64,000 nucleotides of DNA from Blastocystis sp. Blastoise. Its lineage: Eukaryota; Sar; Bigyra; Opalinata; Blastocystidae. Shown one piece after another: positions 42,004 through 56,703 of the stretch. The notes beneath the pieces were generated by a model that was given only the letters and a program-made list of their open reading frames with translations, did no database searches and was not told where the DNA came from. The position numbers and the translations under genes are program-made. How positions within the stretch are numbered: position 1 is the stretch's first letter; every line of letters begins with the position of its first letter. Where the stretch lies: positions 926,001 through 990,000 of the forward strand of contig JBBPEB010000017.1 in assembly GCA_039096225.1 (NCBI GenBank). Direction: 5' to 3'.

Positions 42004-43530
42004 ATGATTCATTCAACGAAATTGATTCAAAAATGTTTTGCTAGATCTATAGTGTCCGTTAAACCTGTCATTCCTCCATTGAGTCAACCTTTAGAAGGAA
42101 TGCCTGTATTAAAGCCATTAAAACAGAAAATTGCTCCAAAAGTTGAAATGACTACTTTAGAGAATGGATTAAGAATCATCACTAAAGATGACTTTGATAT
42201 CGTAAGTTATATTTATGATTTTAATAACGATTTATTTTATTTAAAAAGAAAATGAAAGTGTTCTTTATTTATATGTATATATTATTTCTATATAATATAT
42301 TAGGTAAGTTCTGTAGGTGTTGCTTTGAATATTGGTAGTGGCCAAGAAAAAAGTAATTTATATTAATGATTAAAAAAGAATAAAAATCAATAAATAATAT
42401 AGGAAATGAATATGGTTGTACTCAACTTTTAGAAAAGATGTTATTTAAACAGACTGAACATACTTCTCAAGAACAGATGACAAAGTAAATAAATATATAT
42501 ATATTTATATAAAGATGTATTTAACTTTAAAATAGACGTGTTAATGAAGTAGGTACTAATTGTAGTGCCTTTGTAGGTAGAGATACATTTACCTATACTA
42601 TTAGTACTCCTCGAGATAAAGTGAAAGATATGGTTTCTATACTTAAAGAATGTATAGAAGAACCTGTTTTTGACCAAGAATCTATTCGAAATACTAAGGT
42701 ATATAATTCTTTATATATATATATAATATTTGTTTTTTTAAATAGAATTTAATTTATAAATTATTAACTTATATTCAACTATTATTATAGGATATTTTTA
42801 CATTAGAAAATCAAACTTTATATTTAAATAAAACATTTGACTTATTTATTTCCGATGTATATATTTAATATATTTATGTTTTATTTTTTGTCTATATATG
42901 ATTATTATTTTTTTTTTTATTGTATTTTCTTCCCATAAATATATTTATTATATTTTTTTATTTTTTCACATAAATATATTTAATATATTTATGTTTTATT
43001 TTTTTGTCTATATATAATTATTATTTTTTTTATTGTATTTTCTTCCCATAAATATATTTATATTTTTTTTTTATTTTTTCACATAAATATATTTATTATA
43101 TTTTTTTTTTTGCCTATATATACATATATATATAATAGGCTACATTTGCTTCAATGTATGGTATTAATTCTCCATATGGACATAAATTAAGACAATCCCC
43201 TGAGATTCTTAGTAGCATTTCTTCAAATACACTTACTAGCTTCTATAAAAGTAATATTTCTTATCAAAATCTTGTTTTCTGTGCAACAGGTATATATAGG
43301 ATTACATATTATTATTATTTGATTTCTTTTGAATTTTTTTTTAACTATTTATATTCATTTATTATATATATATAGATATATATTATATTTTATTATAGGA
43401 GTTGATCATGATTCTTTTGTTGGTTATATAAAAGAGAATATGCCAAAGTTACCTAATAGACCTTACTATATTCCTCCTGCAAAGTCACTTCTGTATATTA
43501 TTATTATACATGTTATAGTTATAAAGAGTT

Positions 43531-43572
<42 letters not shown>

Positions 43573-44346
43573 TGCCAGGAGGTGGTTATTATTGTGAGGA
43601 TAAAGAGACAGAGTATGTACATATAGGGGTGACTTTCAATACTGGAGGTTGGGACAGCAAAGGTATTCTATTTATTATTACATTTATTATTCTATTTATT
43701 GTTTTATTATTATTCTATTTATTATTCTATTTATTATTCTATTTATTATTCTATTTATTATTATTATATAGATATATTTACGGTAATGCTACTTCAGACT
43801 CTTCTCGGTGGTGGTAGCGCCTTTTCTTCTGGCGGTCCCGGTAAAGGAATTTTTAGTAAACTTTATGTTAATGTATTATGCAGATATAGTTTTGTTGAAA
43901 GTGCTCAGTGCTATGTTACTCCTCTTCCTACTTCAGGTTGTACAAGTGTTGTTATTCAAGTTCCTCCTCAATATGCTAGTTCTGGAACTCAAATTATATG
44001 TAATGAAATACATAAATTAGCTTTTGGTGATATATCAAATGAAGAGCTAGAACGTGCAAAGAATCGATCTATTGCTCTTCAATTTATGAATACAGAATCA
44101 AGACAAATTCTTTGTGAAGATATGGCTAGACAAGGTCTTATATATAATGAATATAAAAATGATGATGTTGTCATTGATTCGTTTAAAAAAGTAACAAAAG
44201 ATGACATTGTACGTCTTATTCGTAGTTCTCTTTCAAAACCTGTTGGTGTAAGTGCCTTTGGACCGTCGGTAGGTGGATCTAAATCATGTGTTCCTCCTTT
44301 TGAACAAGTTCAACAATACATGAAAAAAGATAATTGGAAAATTTAA
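42004..44346 (+). CDS. PMPCA: Mitochondrial processing peptidase, alpha subunit
   Basis: Nine exons; the first junction is 42201/42304 (DI | VSSVGVALNIGSG). The first about 20 residues (MIHSTKLIQKCFARSIVSV) are basic and hydroxylated without acid, like a matrix-targeting presequence. The M16 fold follows: the N-terminal half has LLEKMLFKQTEHTS where the beta subunit would have the zinc motif HxxEH, so this copy has no catalytic site. The C-terminal half has the glycine-rich loop LLGGGSAFSSGGPGKGIFSK, which defines the alpha subunit and holds presequences for cleavage. It acts as a dimer with beta-MPP in the matrix of a mitochondrion or related organelle. The later exon 43798-44346 holds the whole glycine loop. 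Eight GT-AG introns are AT-rich, one containing a 115-bp tandem repeat. Confidence 0.93.
42861..43095. repeat. Tandem 115-bp repeat in an alpha-MPP intron
   Basis: Two adjacent copies start at ATATTTAATATATTT (42861 and 42976). Each contains the landmarks TTTATGTTTTATTTTTT, GTCTATATAT and TATTGTATTTTCTTCCC, and small indels lie in the T-runs. A third partial copy begins after 43091. Confidence 0.75.
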
Positions 44347-44869
44347 TTTTTTTTTTATTTATATAACTTATTTTAATTATTATTACTAATGAGCAACTTT
44401 TGATTTAAAGAAAGATTTAGTAAATTTATTTATTTTTTAAACTTTTCAACATGATTCCACTCATTTTATTAATATATATGATATTGCATATTCTAACAAT
44501 TTTTTAAATAATCATATTTGTTTGGTTATGAATTATTTTATGCTTTTAAGATTATTTTTTTCAATTTGTCGACTAATTGTTTAAAAAAAACATTTAAATT
44601 GTATTTATTTCAATTCTAAATAGTCTTTAATATAAAATGAAATAGAAACATATGACAAAAAAGTAATTAAAAATTATGATGATTAATAGTTTATGTGTTT
44701 ACTATATGATATTTGCCAGAATTAGTATAAATATTGAAATGTATTCACAAATTGTTTTTAAAAAGAAATTTTCATCTATTTTTTTAAGCATACTACACTT
44801 TATTCGAATAATAAATAATTTAAGATCATGTTGTTTTTTTTTTTAAATTTTCGAATTACTCCTTTTTTT
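44347..44869. other. Intergenic region between alpha-MPP and the TIR element
   Basis: AT-rich, no ORF or RNA gene seen. It ends in CCTTTTTTT, the left target duplication. Confidence 0.35.
44861..44869. repeat. Target site duplication of the Mutator-like element, left copy
   Basis: CCTTTTTTT directly abuts the left terminal repeat; the identical 9 bp are at 49460-49468 directly after the right terminal repeat. Confidence 0.65.
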
Positions 44870-45100
44870 GAGAAATTGACTAAGTGCGCATCCCATACCA
44901 TTTTTACGTTAACTTTGCGCGGTGATTTTATTGGCTAATTAGACTTTAACCAATCAGATTTATAATAATTCTTCTTTCATTTTTGCATTATTTATCATAT
45001 GAAAGATGTTCTATAAGAACTTGACTATTTTCTATAAGAACTTGACCTTCATCGTTTTTTTTGTCAAGTAACCCTTATATTCGATCGTCGAATTCTATTC
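44870..45100 (+). repeat. Left 231-bp terminal inverted repeat
   Basis: Begins GAGAAATTGAC and ends GAATTCTATTC. It contains a direct duplication of CTATAAGAACTTGAC (45011 and 45032), a paired ATTGG...CCAAT (44930-44934 and 44950-44954) and GTTAACTTTGCGCGG. It is more GC-rich than the flanks. Confidence 0.9.
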
Positions 45101-46083
45101 TTATTGATAACTCAAAATAATTTTCTATTGGTTGTTATTATTCAAGTTATTTATCGATTTATTATAGTTATTTTATATTATTTAACTTCTATTTTTACAC
45201 GAATAAAGTTTTTACTTATAACTTATTACTATTTATAAATATTAGAGTAAACAGAATTCGCATTAACGATTTTCAAAATAATTCTGATTGCTATTAATTG
45301 TAGCATTTTTTGTAAATGAAATATTATCATAACATCGTAGTTATTAACCTTTGAGAGCTATGATATTTTAAAACGAAATTTATAAATAATTAATAATTAA
45401 ATAGAAATAATTAAATAGAAATATTTTTTTTATTAAGTGGTGTTACTTAAAAAAATAAATATTGTTAAAATATTTTTTGTTAACTACTTTAAATGCTGTA
45501 ATGAATACATTATTAGTATTTGAAAAATATTGTGACGAGACATAGTAATGCACATGAATTATATATTCTATGTTTCAAATTCATATTATATTCAGTATTG
45601 GATAGCTATTACAACTATAAATAGGTAAAAAGGAATTTAATAAGACTTTTAAAAAGAAGATTAGTTTATAATTCACTGGTTTATTGTTTTGATGTTGTTT
45701 ATTTATCATGAGTTACCACAATATAGTTATAAGACAATAATCATAATTGTTATTATTAGAAATTTCACTTAATGATACATGATTAACGCATTCTCTTTTA
45801 TGTCAAGTATTAAACACAGATTCTGTTTTGTTTACACCATAAAAATGTCTATATATTTGATTAAACCATTTTTATAAAATAACAATAGACAAAAATACGC
45901 TTTTATTCAAAATTAATACACTACATAAATATTAGTAAAACTATATCTATTTTTCTTATTTATAAATGATTATATAAATATATATATCTCATAGAGTGAT
46001 ATATATATATGGAAGTATTATATACTTTCCTAAGAAGATAAATATAACAGTTTCAATATCAAATTTATTAGAAGATCTATAAA

Positions 46084-46150
46084 TACTTAAGTCAGGAATT
46101 GAACCTGAAAAGAGTCTGATGAGACTATTCCTTACCATAAAAGCTTAAGT
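46084..46150 (-). tRNA. tRNA-like hairpin, degenerate
   Basis: On the minus strand a 7-bp acceptor-like stem ACTTAAG/CTTAAGT encloses a perfect T arm (TCAGG, loop TTCAATT, CCTGA) carrying a consensus B-box, plus a D-arm-like CTTT...AAGG with GG in the loop. The central hairpin contains CTCATCA, as if anticodon CAT, but no proper 5-bp anticodon stem forms around it, and the total of 67 nt is short. It is likely a tRNA pseudogene or tRNA-derived piece rather than a working tRNA. Confidence 0.35.
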
Positions 46151-46151
46151 A

Positions 46152-46194
<43 letters not shown>

Positions 46195-46348
46195 TAATAA
46201 TATAATATGAGTTAGAGTTATTATTATATATCTGCATATATATATTAACTGTAATGATAAGTAACTTAATAGCATAAAATCTTATATATATATATATGAT
46301 ATCATAACCAATATGTAATAATAAAATGTTTTCCTAACATGACAACTT

Positions 46349-48422
<2,074 letters not shown>

Positions 48423-48779
48423 AGATAACAAATATATATATATATATATATACATTAATATTAATTAACTGATAACCATATAACCTATATATATATAATT
48501 ATAGCATAATATAATAAAAATAATAATATATTACAAGATAACATATGTATAATAAAAAATAAATAAACTATTCTTTAAAAAAAATAAACATGAATAAATG
48601 ATTGAAAATATTTACAAAACAATATATATAGACAATAAATAGAGAGAATAAATTAAATAAATAAAATACATAGAAAATGCAATGTGCACAAAAAAAAAAG
48701 ATAATACATTAAAAAATTATATATAATTTAATAGAAAATGATAAGTATATACAGGAGAAGAGTAGAAAAAACAACGAAG

Positions 48780-49030
48780 ACGAACAAAAACACAATGGGA
48801 GATTTGCAACGTACAAATAGATTATCTTACACCAGAATCAAAACCACACACACAGCATAGAGTTCTAATATTATCAGCAGAACAGAGCCAATCTATATAA
48901 AGAAAATAAAAAACACAAGAATCTACATTGTGTTGAATAGTTACAAACTTACAATTCTGACATTAAGGGATCCATAGGATCATACTACTTAAAAAACAAG
49001 GCCATAACAACGCTATGAGAAATTAGTTGA
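48780..49030 (-). other. GC-richer segment inside the Mutator-like element
   Basis: Less AT-rich than all neighbouring element DNA. The minus strand shows an intron-like GTAAGT...TATAG interval (48952-48893, 60 nt). The flanking open stretches are protein-like (YDPMDPLMSEL before it; DWLCSADNIRT then CCVCGFDSG after it), but their phases do not join cleanly. A captured and decayed host gene fragment is possible; so is chance. Confidence 0.25.
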
Positions 49031-49228
49031 TAAATAAAAGAAAATATAATAACCACTAAAAATTAGTTTGAGTTATCAGTAAGAAATTTTCAAACTCTTT
49101 AATAACTCATTTTTAGTAAATTCTAATAGAATTCTATGAATTTAATTAGCAAATTATTTCATTTCGACTTCTTTACTTAAAATGATTGGCTAAATATTAA
49201 ATTTTGTTCCTAAAAATCAATTACTTTC

Positions 49229-49459
49229 GAATAGAATTCGACGATCGAATATAAGGGTTACTTGACAAAAAAAACGATGAAGGTCAAGTTCTTATAGAAA
49301 ATAGTCAAGTTCTTATAGAACATCTTTCATATGATAAATAATGCAAAAATGAAAGAAGAATTATTATAAATCTGATTGGTTAAAGTCTAATTAGCCAATA
49401 AAATCACCGCGCAAAGTTAACGTAAAAATGGTATGGGATGCGCACTTAGTCAATTTCTC
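49229..49459 (-). repeat. Right 231-bp terminal inverted repeat
   Basis: The exact reverse complement of 44870-45100 at all positions compared, including the 8-nt homopolymer at 49266-49273. It ends GTCAATTTCTC. Confidence 0.9.
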
Positions 49460-49468
49460 CCTTTTTTT

Positions 49469-50387
49469 AAATATCTTAGTCTTTAGACTCAATAGAAACA
49501 TATTTTGGGATAATATACTTATTATTGACTATATTAGATATCTTTCTAGCCAATTGTTAATCACTCTGTTACGATATCTTTTTTGACAACTACTATTAAA
49601 TATTAAAAAAATGATGAGAGACGCATAGAACGTTGTCTTATGCTGTAAACTGGTTTAAATTTTACGATAAGATGTTTTTTCTGCTAAACTGATTTCATTA
49701 TGAATATATATCCTCTCAAACACATAGCACATCGATACAAGAAAATGAAAAAAGTATATAATTGACAAACCAACACGAACTATTGATATATCTATTGTAT
49801 TTATGCCAAATTCGTTAATTATTTTTGAGATAAAAATAATTCAATCAAATGGATCTCCCTAATATGAAGTAAATTAAGGATTGAATGAGAAGTGATAAAC
49901 TCTGCTCTAAAAAAAATACAAAAAAGGGAACATTATTGTATTAGACATTATTTTCTAAATGTATTTTAAAAGATGAATATGTATAAATAAAACTCTGTAT
50001 ATATCTTCTTTAGAAAACCCTAAAAAACAGAGTACAGATAAGAATATATGGATATCTAAAATAAAAAGGGAATGACATTCAGGATAGCATAAAGATTTTT
50101 CGAATATATATAATGATTTTTAATAATACGTAATTTATAAGTCACTTAAAATGATTGTTGAAAAAATATGAGAACATATGAAATATAAACATAATAAATA
50201 ATAAAACTATAATTTGAATAATCAAACAAAATCAAGTATAGAGTGGTTTCATATGAAGAAGTTTTCGAATTCGATTGGTTTCCATGATTGTACATTCATA
50301 TTCTTTCTTATCATTGATAAAAACCCTTGCTTTTGGAAATAGATACTGATTTGTGTGTTCACTAATAGAAATAAAATTTTATTTTTT
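49469..50387. other. Intergenic region downstream of the element
   Basis: AT-rich with no supported gene. It includes the 3' side of the minus-strand RING gene. Confidence 0.3.
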
Positions 50388-51440
50388 TTAAAATTGTATA
50401 ATATATAATTTATATATATATATATACTTTTTTTTACTTTCAGTATCTACAACAGAAGGTGCATTTAATGAAGCTGGAGATAGCTTGCTACTATCACCAA
50501 ATACTTGGTGATATTTTATATTAATATCTACATATTTCTGACGAACTTCTTTTATATCTGTTACATATATATATATTAATCATTTACAGTGATATTCAAT
50601 AAAAAATATAAAAAAGATAATAAATATAATAAATATAATAAATATAATAAAGATAATTAATATATAATACCATAATTATAATTTGCTTTTTCTTTTGTAT
50701 CAAGATTTAGTACTATAAATAAAAGATAACATAGAAAAAGAAATATACCATTTTTCAGGTCATGTATATCTTGATTAATATGAATATATTTGATTTCATA
50801 TACATCAGAAGACCGTATACTATATAAGAAACACTCACATTTTGTTCTACATAAAGGACATGTGTTATTCTTCTTAGTCCATTTCAAAATACAATTATAA
50901 CAGAATTCATGAAAACAGGGTATCATTATACTATAAGTTGTATGAGTCAAATTCTGAAAACAAATACAACAAGTCATCTTTTTAATATGAGGAATAGATT
51001 CTACTTTTGATGTTTTTCTTTCAATTTGTATTTGCTCTTTTTTTAAATCATTTAAAATGTCTGGAGGATGAAAATTAATATCTGTTGGCAACTGCAAAGA
51101 AAGTTAGATATTAATATAAATGATATATAAAAAATTACAACAAATTCATCTTTCAAACGATGAATAAATTGATCTTCACATGGATTTGCTCGATCTCCCA
51201 TTAATGAGGACCTATAAAAGGTTGACAAAATAATATAACAAGGTGAAATAATATTACTCAGAAGAATATAAACGAATACTTTTTGAAAGTTGCTCTAAAA
51301 AAATAATAAATATAAACTCAGATCTCATATAGATTTATAATACTGTTTTGAGCAATTATCGTGTTGATCATACCCATAAATGGATGATTATCATTATCTT
51401 CATTTATCAAATCGTTTTGATTTGAGTATTGCCGTTTCAT
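50388..51440 (-). CDS. RING-finger protein, TOPORS-like
   Basis: ATG 51440 starts MKRQYSNQNDLINED. Five introns are inferred, all GT-AG: after FM (first base of the next codon retained), after YSSE, after KDE, after HDLKN and after NYNY. The RING is C3HC4: CCICFQNLTH, then CFHEFCYNCILKW, then CPLCRTKC, at about residues 95-140. It is followed by FLYSIRSSDVYEIKYI, which matches the short strand and basic segment that follows the RING in TOPORS-type ligases. Expected activity: E3 ubiquitin ligase transferring ubiquitin from an E2, probably nuclear. It lacks the long C-terminal RS/SUMO-ligase region of animal TOPORS. The last exon (about 50520-50388) has the reading EVRQKYVDINIKYHQVFGDS, but its end is a low-complexity tail and uncertain. 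It is divergent from the gene at 51654. Confidence 0.75.
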
Positions 51441-51653
51441 TTGGTTATGAATAACTTTTCAAAAGATCAATAAAGAGTGAAAACTAATAATTAATCGAAA
51501 TATTGAATTAAAAAGAAACTTAGTTGATATTCACGATTTTTGTGAATGAATAGGAGAATTTCTACTGTTTTTCATGGAAGAATCTGGCAAATTCATAGTA
51601 TAGTTTTCTTCAATATTTTCAAATATTAATATATTAAAGTTTATTGTGATATC
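51441..51653. promoter_or_regulatory. Shared promoter of the RING and W-acidic genes
   Basis: 213 bp between two divergent start codons, AT-rich, no ORF. Bidirectional promoter function is inferred from spacing only. Confidence 0.4.
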
Positions 51654-54318
51654 ATGGAACCAGAAAAGGATCAAAAATCTCCAATAATAGGAGCAAATAA
51701 AAAAGTAGATGACCTTCCTATTTCGTCTTTGGAACATACGAATACAGAAAATAAAGAGATAAGTGAAGATCAGTTTGATAAGAATATAATGAGAATCCGA
51801 AATTCTTTTAAGAAAGCTTTTGTAAAAGAAGATCCTCGTCATGCTATTGATACTATCAATTTTGAGTTTGATGCTTACTTAGAGAGTTACGCAAGGTATG
51901 TATGATCTATTACAAATATTTGATTCTGTGTATTTTTTATAGAAATCTTCTTTTTTCAAATGATTCGATAGAAAAGGAGAAAGATAATAATCAGACTATT
52001 TTTGATAATTCTGAATTATACAAGCGTTGGAATTTTGTATTACGAAAAGACCAATTTGAAGCTTTTAATGGTATTTTATTGTTTTTTTTTCTTTTTTTTT
52101 TAAATTATAATTATATATGTTATTTATAAATAGTTGTTCCGATTGTGAAGCATTCGGTGATAGAAAAGAAATTTGTGGATTCAATTCCAAGTCAATCTGT
52201 TTCTTCTGTTGAGTTATCCTCAAAAGAATCACAAAAATTAGATGAGTTGAATAAAGAAGATACTGTTTCTTCAAATGAAATAGGTAATAGAAAAACGCCT
52301 CTTTCTTCTTCTTCTCCTTCTGAACCTCTCTCTCCATCTCAAGTAGAATATAATAATAAACCTATTAATATTGTTGTTAATAAATCAGTGAATATTACTG
52401 GACAAACGAAATCAAATGAAGCTATGGAAGATAATAAGAATGTTAATAATAAAAATATTAATATTAATAATAATAATGATATTAATAATAAAAATATGAA
52501 TAATAAAACTATTAATGATCAAATAAAGGTAAAGAAAACAAGTATATCTTCTACAGTTAATAATAATAATAATAGTGATGAAGAAGAAGAAGAATGGGAA
52601 GTAGAAACTCCAGTTTCCAAGTCATTCGGTACAAAAGTTGTGCAATCAACGACGATAAAGTCGAGTGTTAAAGAAATAAGTGATGATGACGATGAAGAAT
52701 GGGAAATAGAACCAAAAGAAACAAAGAATCAATCAAATAATAAGGATAATGATAAGAAGAATAAGAAAGATCCTATAACAAATAATAAGAATAGGAAATA
52801 TTCTTGGGAAGATGATGATGAAGATAGTGATACGTTTATTGAGAATAAGAATAAGAATAATGTTTCAAATGATGTTTCTTCAAAGAAATCATTACAAGTA
52901 GAAAAGAGAGATGATATGAATAATTTGAGAAAAGAAGAAAAGAAAGAAGATATAAAACAAGTTCAACTTCAAATGGAGAATGCTAAGAAGAATGCAGAAG
53001 AAATTGATACAGATGATTTATTTGGGGATAGTGATAATGATAAGAATGATGATAAACATATTCTAGAGAATAATAAAGTAAATAAATCAAAATTAGTGTC
53101 TACTGATGAAAAAACACGACAATTCTCTTGGGATGATGATGATGATGATGAATTTATTGTTGAGAAGAAACCCTCGACTCGTCATAATACTCAACGTCTT
53201 GGAACAACCGAAAAAGGAATGTCACGATTACAACTTCATCGCTTACAACAAGAAAAAGAAAAAGAAAAAGAAAAAATAAAGAGTAATGATTCAACTATTT
53301 TTTCTTCTTCAAGAACTACTAGTAATTTGATTAAGCAAGTAAAAGACACTCAAAAGCCTATTGTTAAATCGAATACAAAGCCAGTGATGACTGTTGAAAT
53401 AGATACTGATGATGATTGGTCAGATGATAGTGAAACTGTCTCCATTTCAATTCCTTCTAAACAAATCAAGAATACTGAGAATATTATAAAGAAAGATATT
53501 AAAGATCAACAAGATAATTCTAATATGAATAAAGATATATCAACAGTTCCTATGTCTTCTACTGTTTCATTAAAATCTACTATTTCTAAATCATCAAAGA
53601 AAATAAATGAAGATAATAATAATGATAATGATTGGAGTGATGAAGATAATAATAATAATAAAGATAATAGTAAAAATAATAATAATAATTGGAGTGATGA
53701 AGATAATAATAATACTAAAGATAATAATAAAAATAATGATCAAAAAGAAAATAAACAATCTATAAATTCTTCAAATCAAGTATCTTCTACTAAAAGTAAA
53801 TATGAATGGGATATTTCAGAGAGTGAAGAAGAAATAGATCCAATTCCTTCTGTTATTACTACTGATATTAAATCATCTATAAATAAAAAGAAAGAGAATG
53901 AAGATTGGTTTTCAGATTCAGATACTTCTTCTCCTATTCCTAATACTACGTTATCTAAAGATATTCCTCCTACCATCCCTTCTAAATCACTTAAACCATC
54001 TCAAGATATTCCTCCTACCATCCCTCCTAAATCACTTAAACCTTCAAATACTATATCAAAACAAAATAATATGAATTGGTCTGATGATGATGATGATAAT
54101 GACTTTCAAATCAATAAAGTCAATTCTACTCCTAACAAATCTGAACTCTCTTCAATTCCTACATCATCTTCTCTTTCTACAAAGAATGTATCAACAAAAC
54201 GCTCTCTTCGTAGTAAACATGAACTATCTCGTAAAGTTACAAAACCTATAAATATGTCAATGTTTGATAGCGATAGTGAAGAAGAAAAGAATTCGAAAGA
54301 AAGAACCAAATCTTTATC

Positions 54319-54352
<34 letters not shown>

Positions 54353-55345
54353 ACATCACGTATAAGAAAACAACGTACAAATACTTCAAGACGATCTTCT
54401 ATAGAGAAAGAACCAATAAAAACCGTTTCTTCTAAAGTAATACATGATGATTGGTCTAATAGTGATGATGAATTTAATAATAATATTTCAGATAATAAAA
54501 AAGTTTCAGATAATAATAAAATTTCAGATAATAATAAAATTTCAGATAATAATAAAATTTCAGATAATACTACTACTACTATTCCTGTTCTTTCAGTTAT
54601 GAAAAAGTCGACTATAGATGATTGGGATATCGATTCTGATGAAGATGATGATAAAAAAGGTATTAAAAATGAAGAAAAGAATATTAAGAATACTATAAAG
54701 TCTAATGAAATAAAGTCATCTTCTGTCATAAAACAACAATCAATTAAAGAAGACAATTTGAGTGATGAAGATCTATTTAAACCAGATATATCTACTACGA
54801 TATCTAAGAAATCAGTAGTTCAAGATGATTGGTCAGATGATGAAGAATTCATGAATAACAAGAAATCAGCCAATAATAAATCTAAAAATGAAATTCAATC
54901 TTTATCTAATGAAGATGATTGGTCAGATGATGATAAACCTTCCTTAATGAATTCTACTCAAAATAATAAGATAAATACTATTTCTAAAAACACAAATGAT
55001 GATTGGTCAGATGAAGATACGAATATAACTGTTTCGAAATCAATTCCAATTCCACGAGAAACATCCAGAAAACGAAAAGATCGTAAATTGAAGAATAATA
55101 ATATTTCTGATTCGATGAATCTTTCATCTAAAGAAGATATACATAATAAAAAGGAGAATTCTTCAAATGATAGGAATCTATCTATGACTCCATCATCAAC
55201 TCCTCTATTTTCAAATTCATTTTCCTCTCTAAATAATAATACTCCTTCTTCTTCTACTACTCCTAAATCTCCTAATAATCTCTCTTTCCTTAATGATTTT
55301 GATTTCGATATGTCTTCACAAACACAAGATACAACTACTTATGAT

Positions 55346-55376
<31 letters not shown>

Positions 55377-55713
55377 TCTCTGCACTTGATATCTTAGCTG
55401 TTCCTTCAACAGTGGATAAATCTTCTTTATCTATGAACAACTCTTCTTTACCTATGAATAACTCTTCTTTATCTATGAATAACTCTTCTTTATCTATGAA
55501 TAACTCTTCTATACCTATTCAATCAATATTAAGTACTATGAACAATAGTCAAAATACTATTATTCAAAATCCAGTCTCTGAAGAAACACAAACAATTATC
55601 AATCAACTTCCTAACTATGATTATTTATTATCTAAAGTATATTATATATATCATTAGAAATTAACTAATATTATGTTTACATATAGACATTCACCTTTGA
55701 TTCTTTGTTCTAA
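51654..55713 (+). CDS. Asn/Asp-rich protein with repeated W-acidic motifs
   Basis: Exons 51654-51898 and 51943-52069 form a folded, helical N-terminus (SFKKAFVKEDPRHAID... ELYKRWNFVLRKDQFEAFN). A 3.5-kb exon (52134-55636) is mostly disordered and rich in Asn, Asp, Ser and Lys. It carries about fifteen tryptophans set in acid: EEWEVE, EEWEIE, YSWEDDDE, FSWDDDDDDE, DDWSDD, NDWSDEDN, YEWDISES, DDWDIDSDED. Short tandem repeats occur too: SDNNKI four times (54485-54570) and NNSSLSM four to five times (55430-55510). The last intron (55637-55686) gives a C-terminus TFTFDSLF before TAA at 55711; if unspliced the frame would end earlier in low-complexity sequence. I do not recognise the N-terminal fold; it is vaguely like BSD-domain proteins, whose tails also carry DDWE motifs. 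A hub for multivalent binding through the Trp motifs is likely. Confidence 0.8.
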
Positions 55714-56703
55714 AGTTGATAAAATTATTTTTATTATTATTTTTTATAAAGTTTTACATTCAATTTAGATTTGTAAATTATTATTAAAATATATTTAATT
55801 ATCAAATGAATATTGTTTTATATATATGTTATATCTTGTTACATGATTATAATATTTGGTTGTTTTAAATAATTAATTCAAAAGTAAATAGAATTATTTA
55901 TACATTCATTTTTAATCTCTTTTTAAAGCATAGTTTATTACTTATATTTATATATTACAAACGTGAAAAGAATATAATAAAAATTGGACATAAAAGTAAC
56001 TACTAAATATATTTAAGCATTAATCTATGTCTACTCTTCATTTAAATATTATAATATAATCAGTTTCAATTAATAACTATGATTCTGAACATCTATAGAG
56101 AGAAGCATATCTTGAAACACATATATAAAGCATAAATTTTCTATAACAACTTCCTTCTATGAAAATAAATTGTATTTCCTTTGAACACTAACAAATTATC
56201 TAATATATTATTCGAATCTATTCAATATAAGTAGAATATGCTATGCTGATGATGTTAATATATGTATTATCGCAATATTACAAAAATAAATTCTTTAAAT
56301 TCGATTAATTTGTGTTTTTTTAATTTAATATATTAGAATTGTAGTTATTCTGAGTAGTACACATGCTTTATGATTTAATACGAGTAGAATCTAAATAATT
56401 ACTAAATGACTTTTCTTATTCTATAATAAGAGTGCATAAAATAAGTAGATAGTCATGGTAAATGATATCAGATGCATCTTCAATTAAAAAAAGATAATAT
56501 AAAGCTGGATACAAACAAAGATCAAGGGTAAAATGCCTTCAAAACAAAAAAAAGAAAAACAATATCAAATTTAAAAATTCAAAAAACTTTTTTTTTTCAC
56601 TAGTGTTTTAAATAATAACCGTAAATAAATGTTTTATTACAAAATGATTTTTCTCATTATTGTCTAGTTTTGTATGTTTTTAACTAGACTTTATGCAAAG
56701 ACA
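55714..56703. other. Intergenic region, nothing identified
   Basis: About 1 kb of AT-rich sequence with no supported ORF, tRNA, TIR or tandem repeat. It should hold the 3' end of the previous gene and the promoter of the next. Confidence 0.3.
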
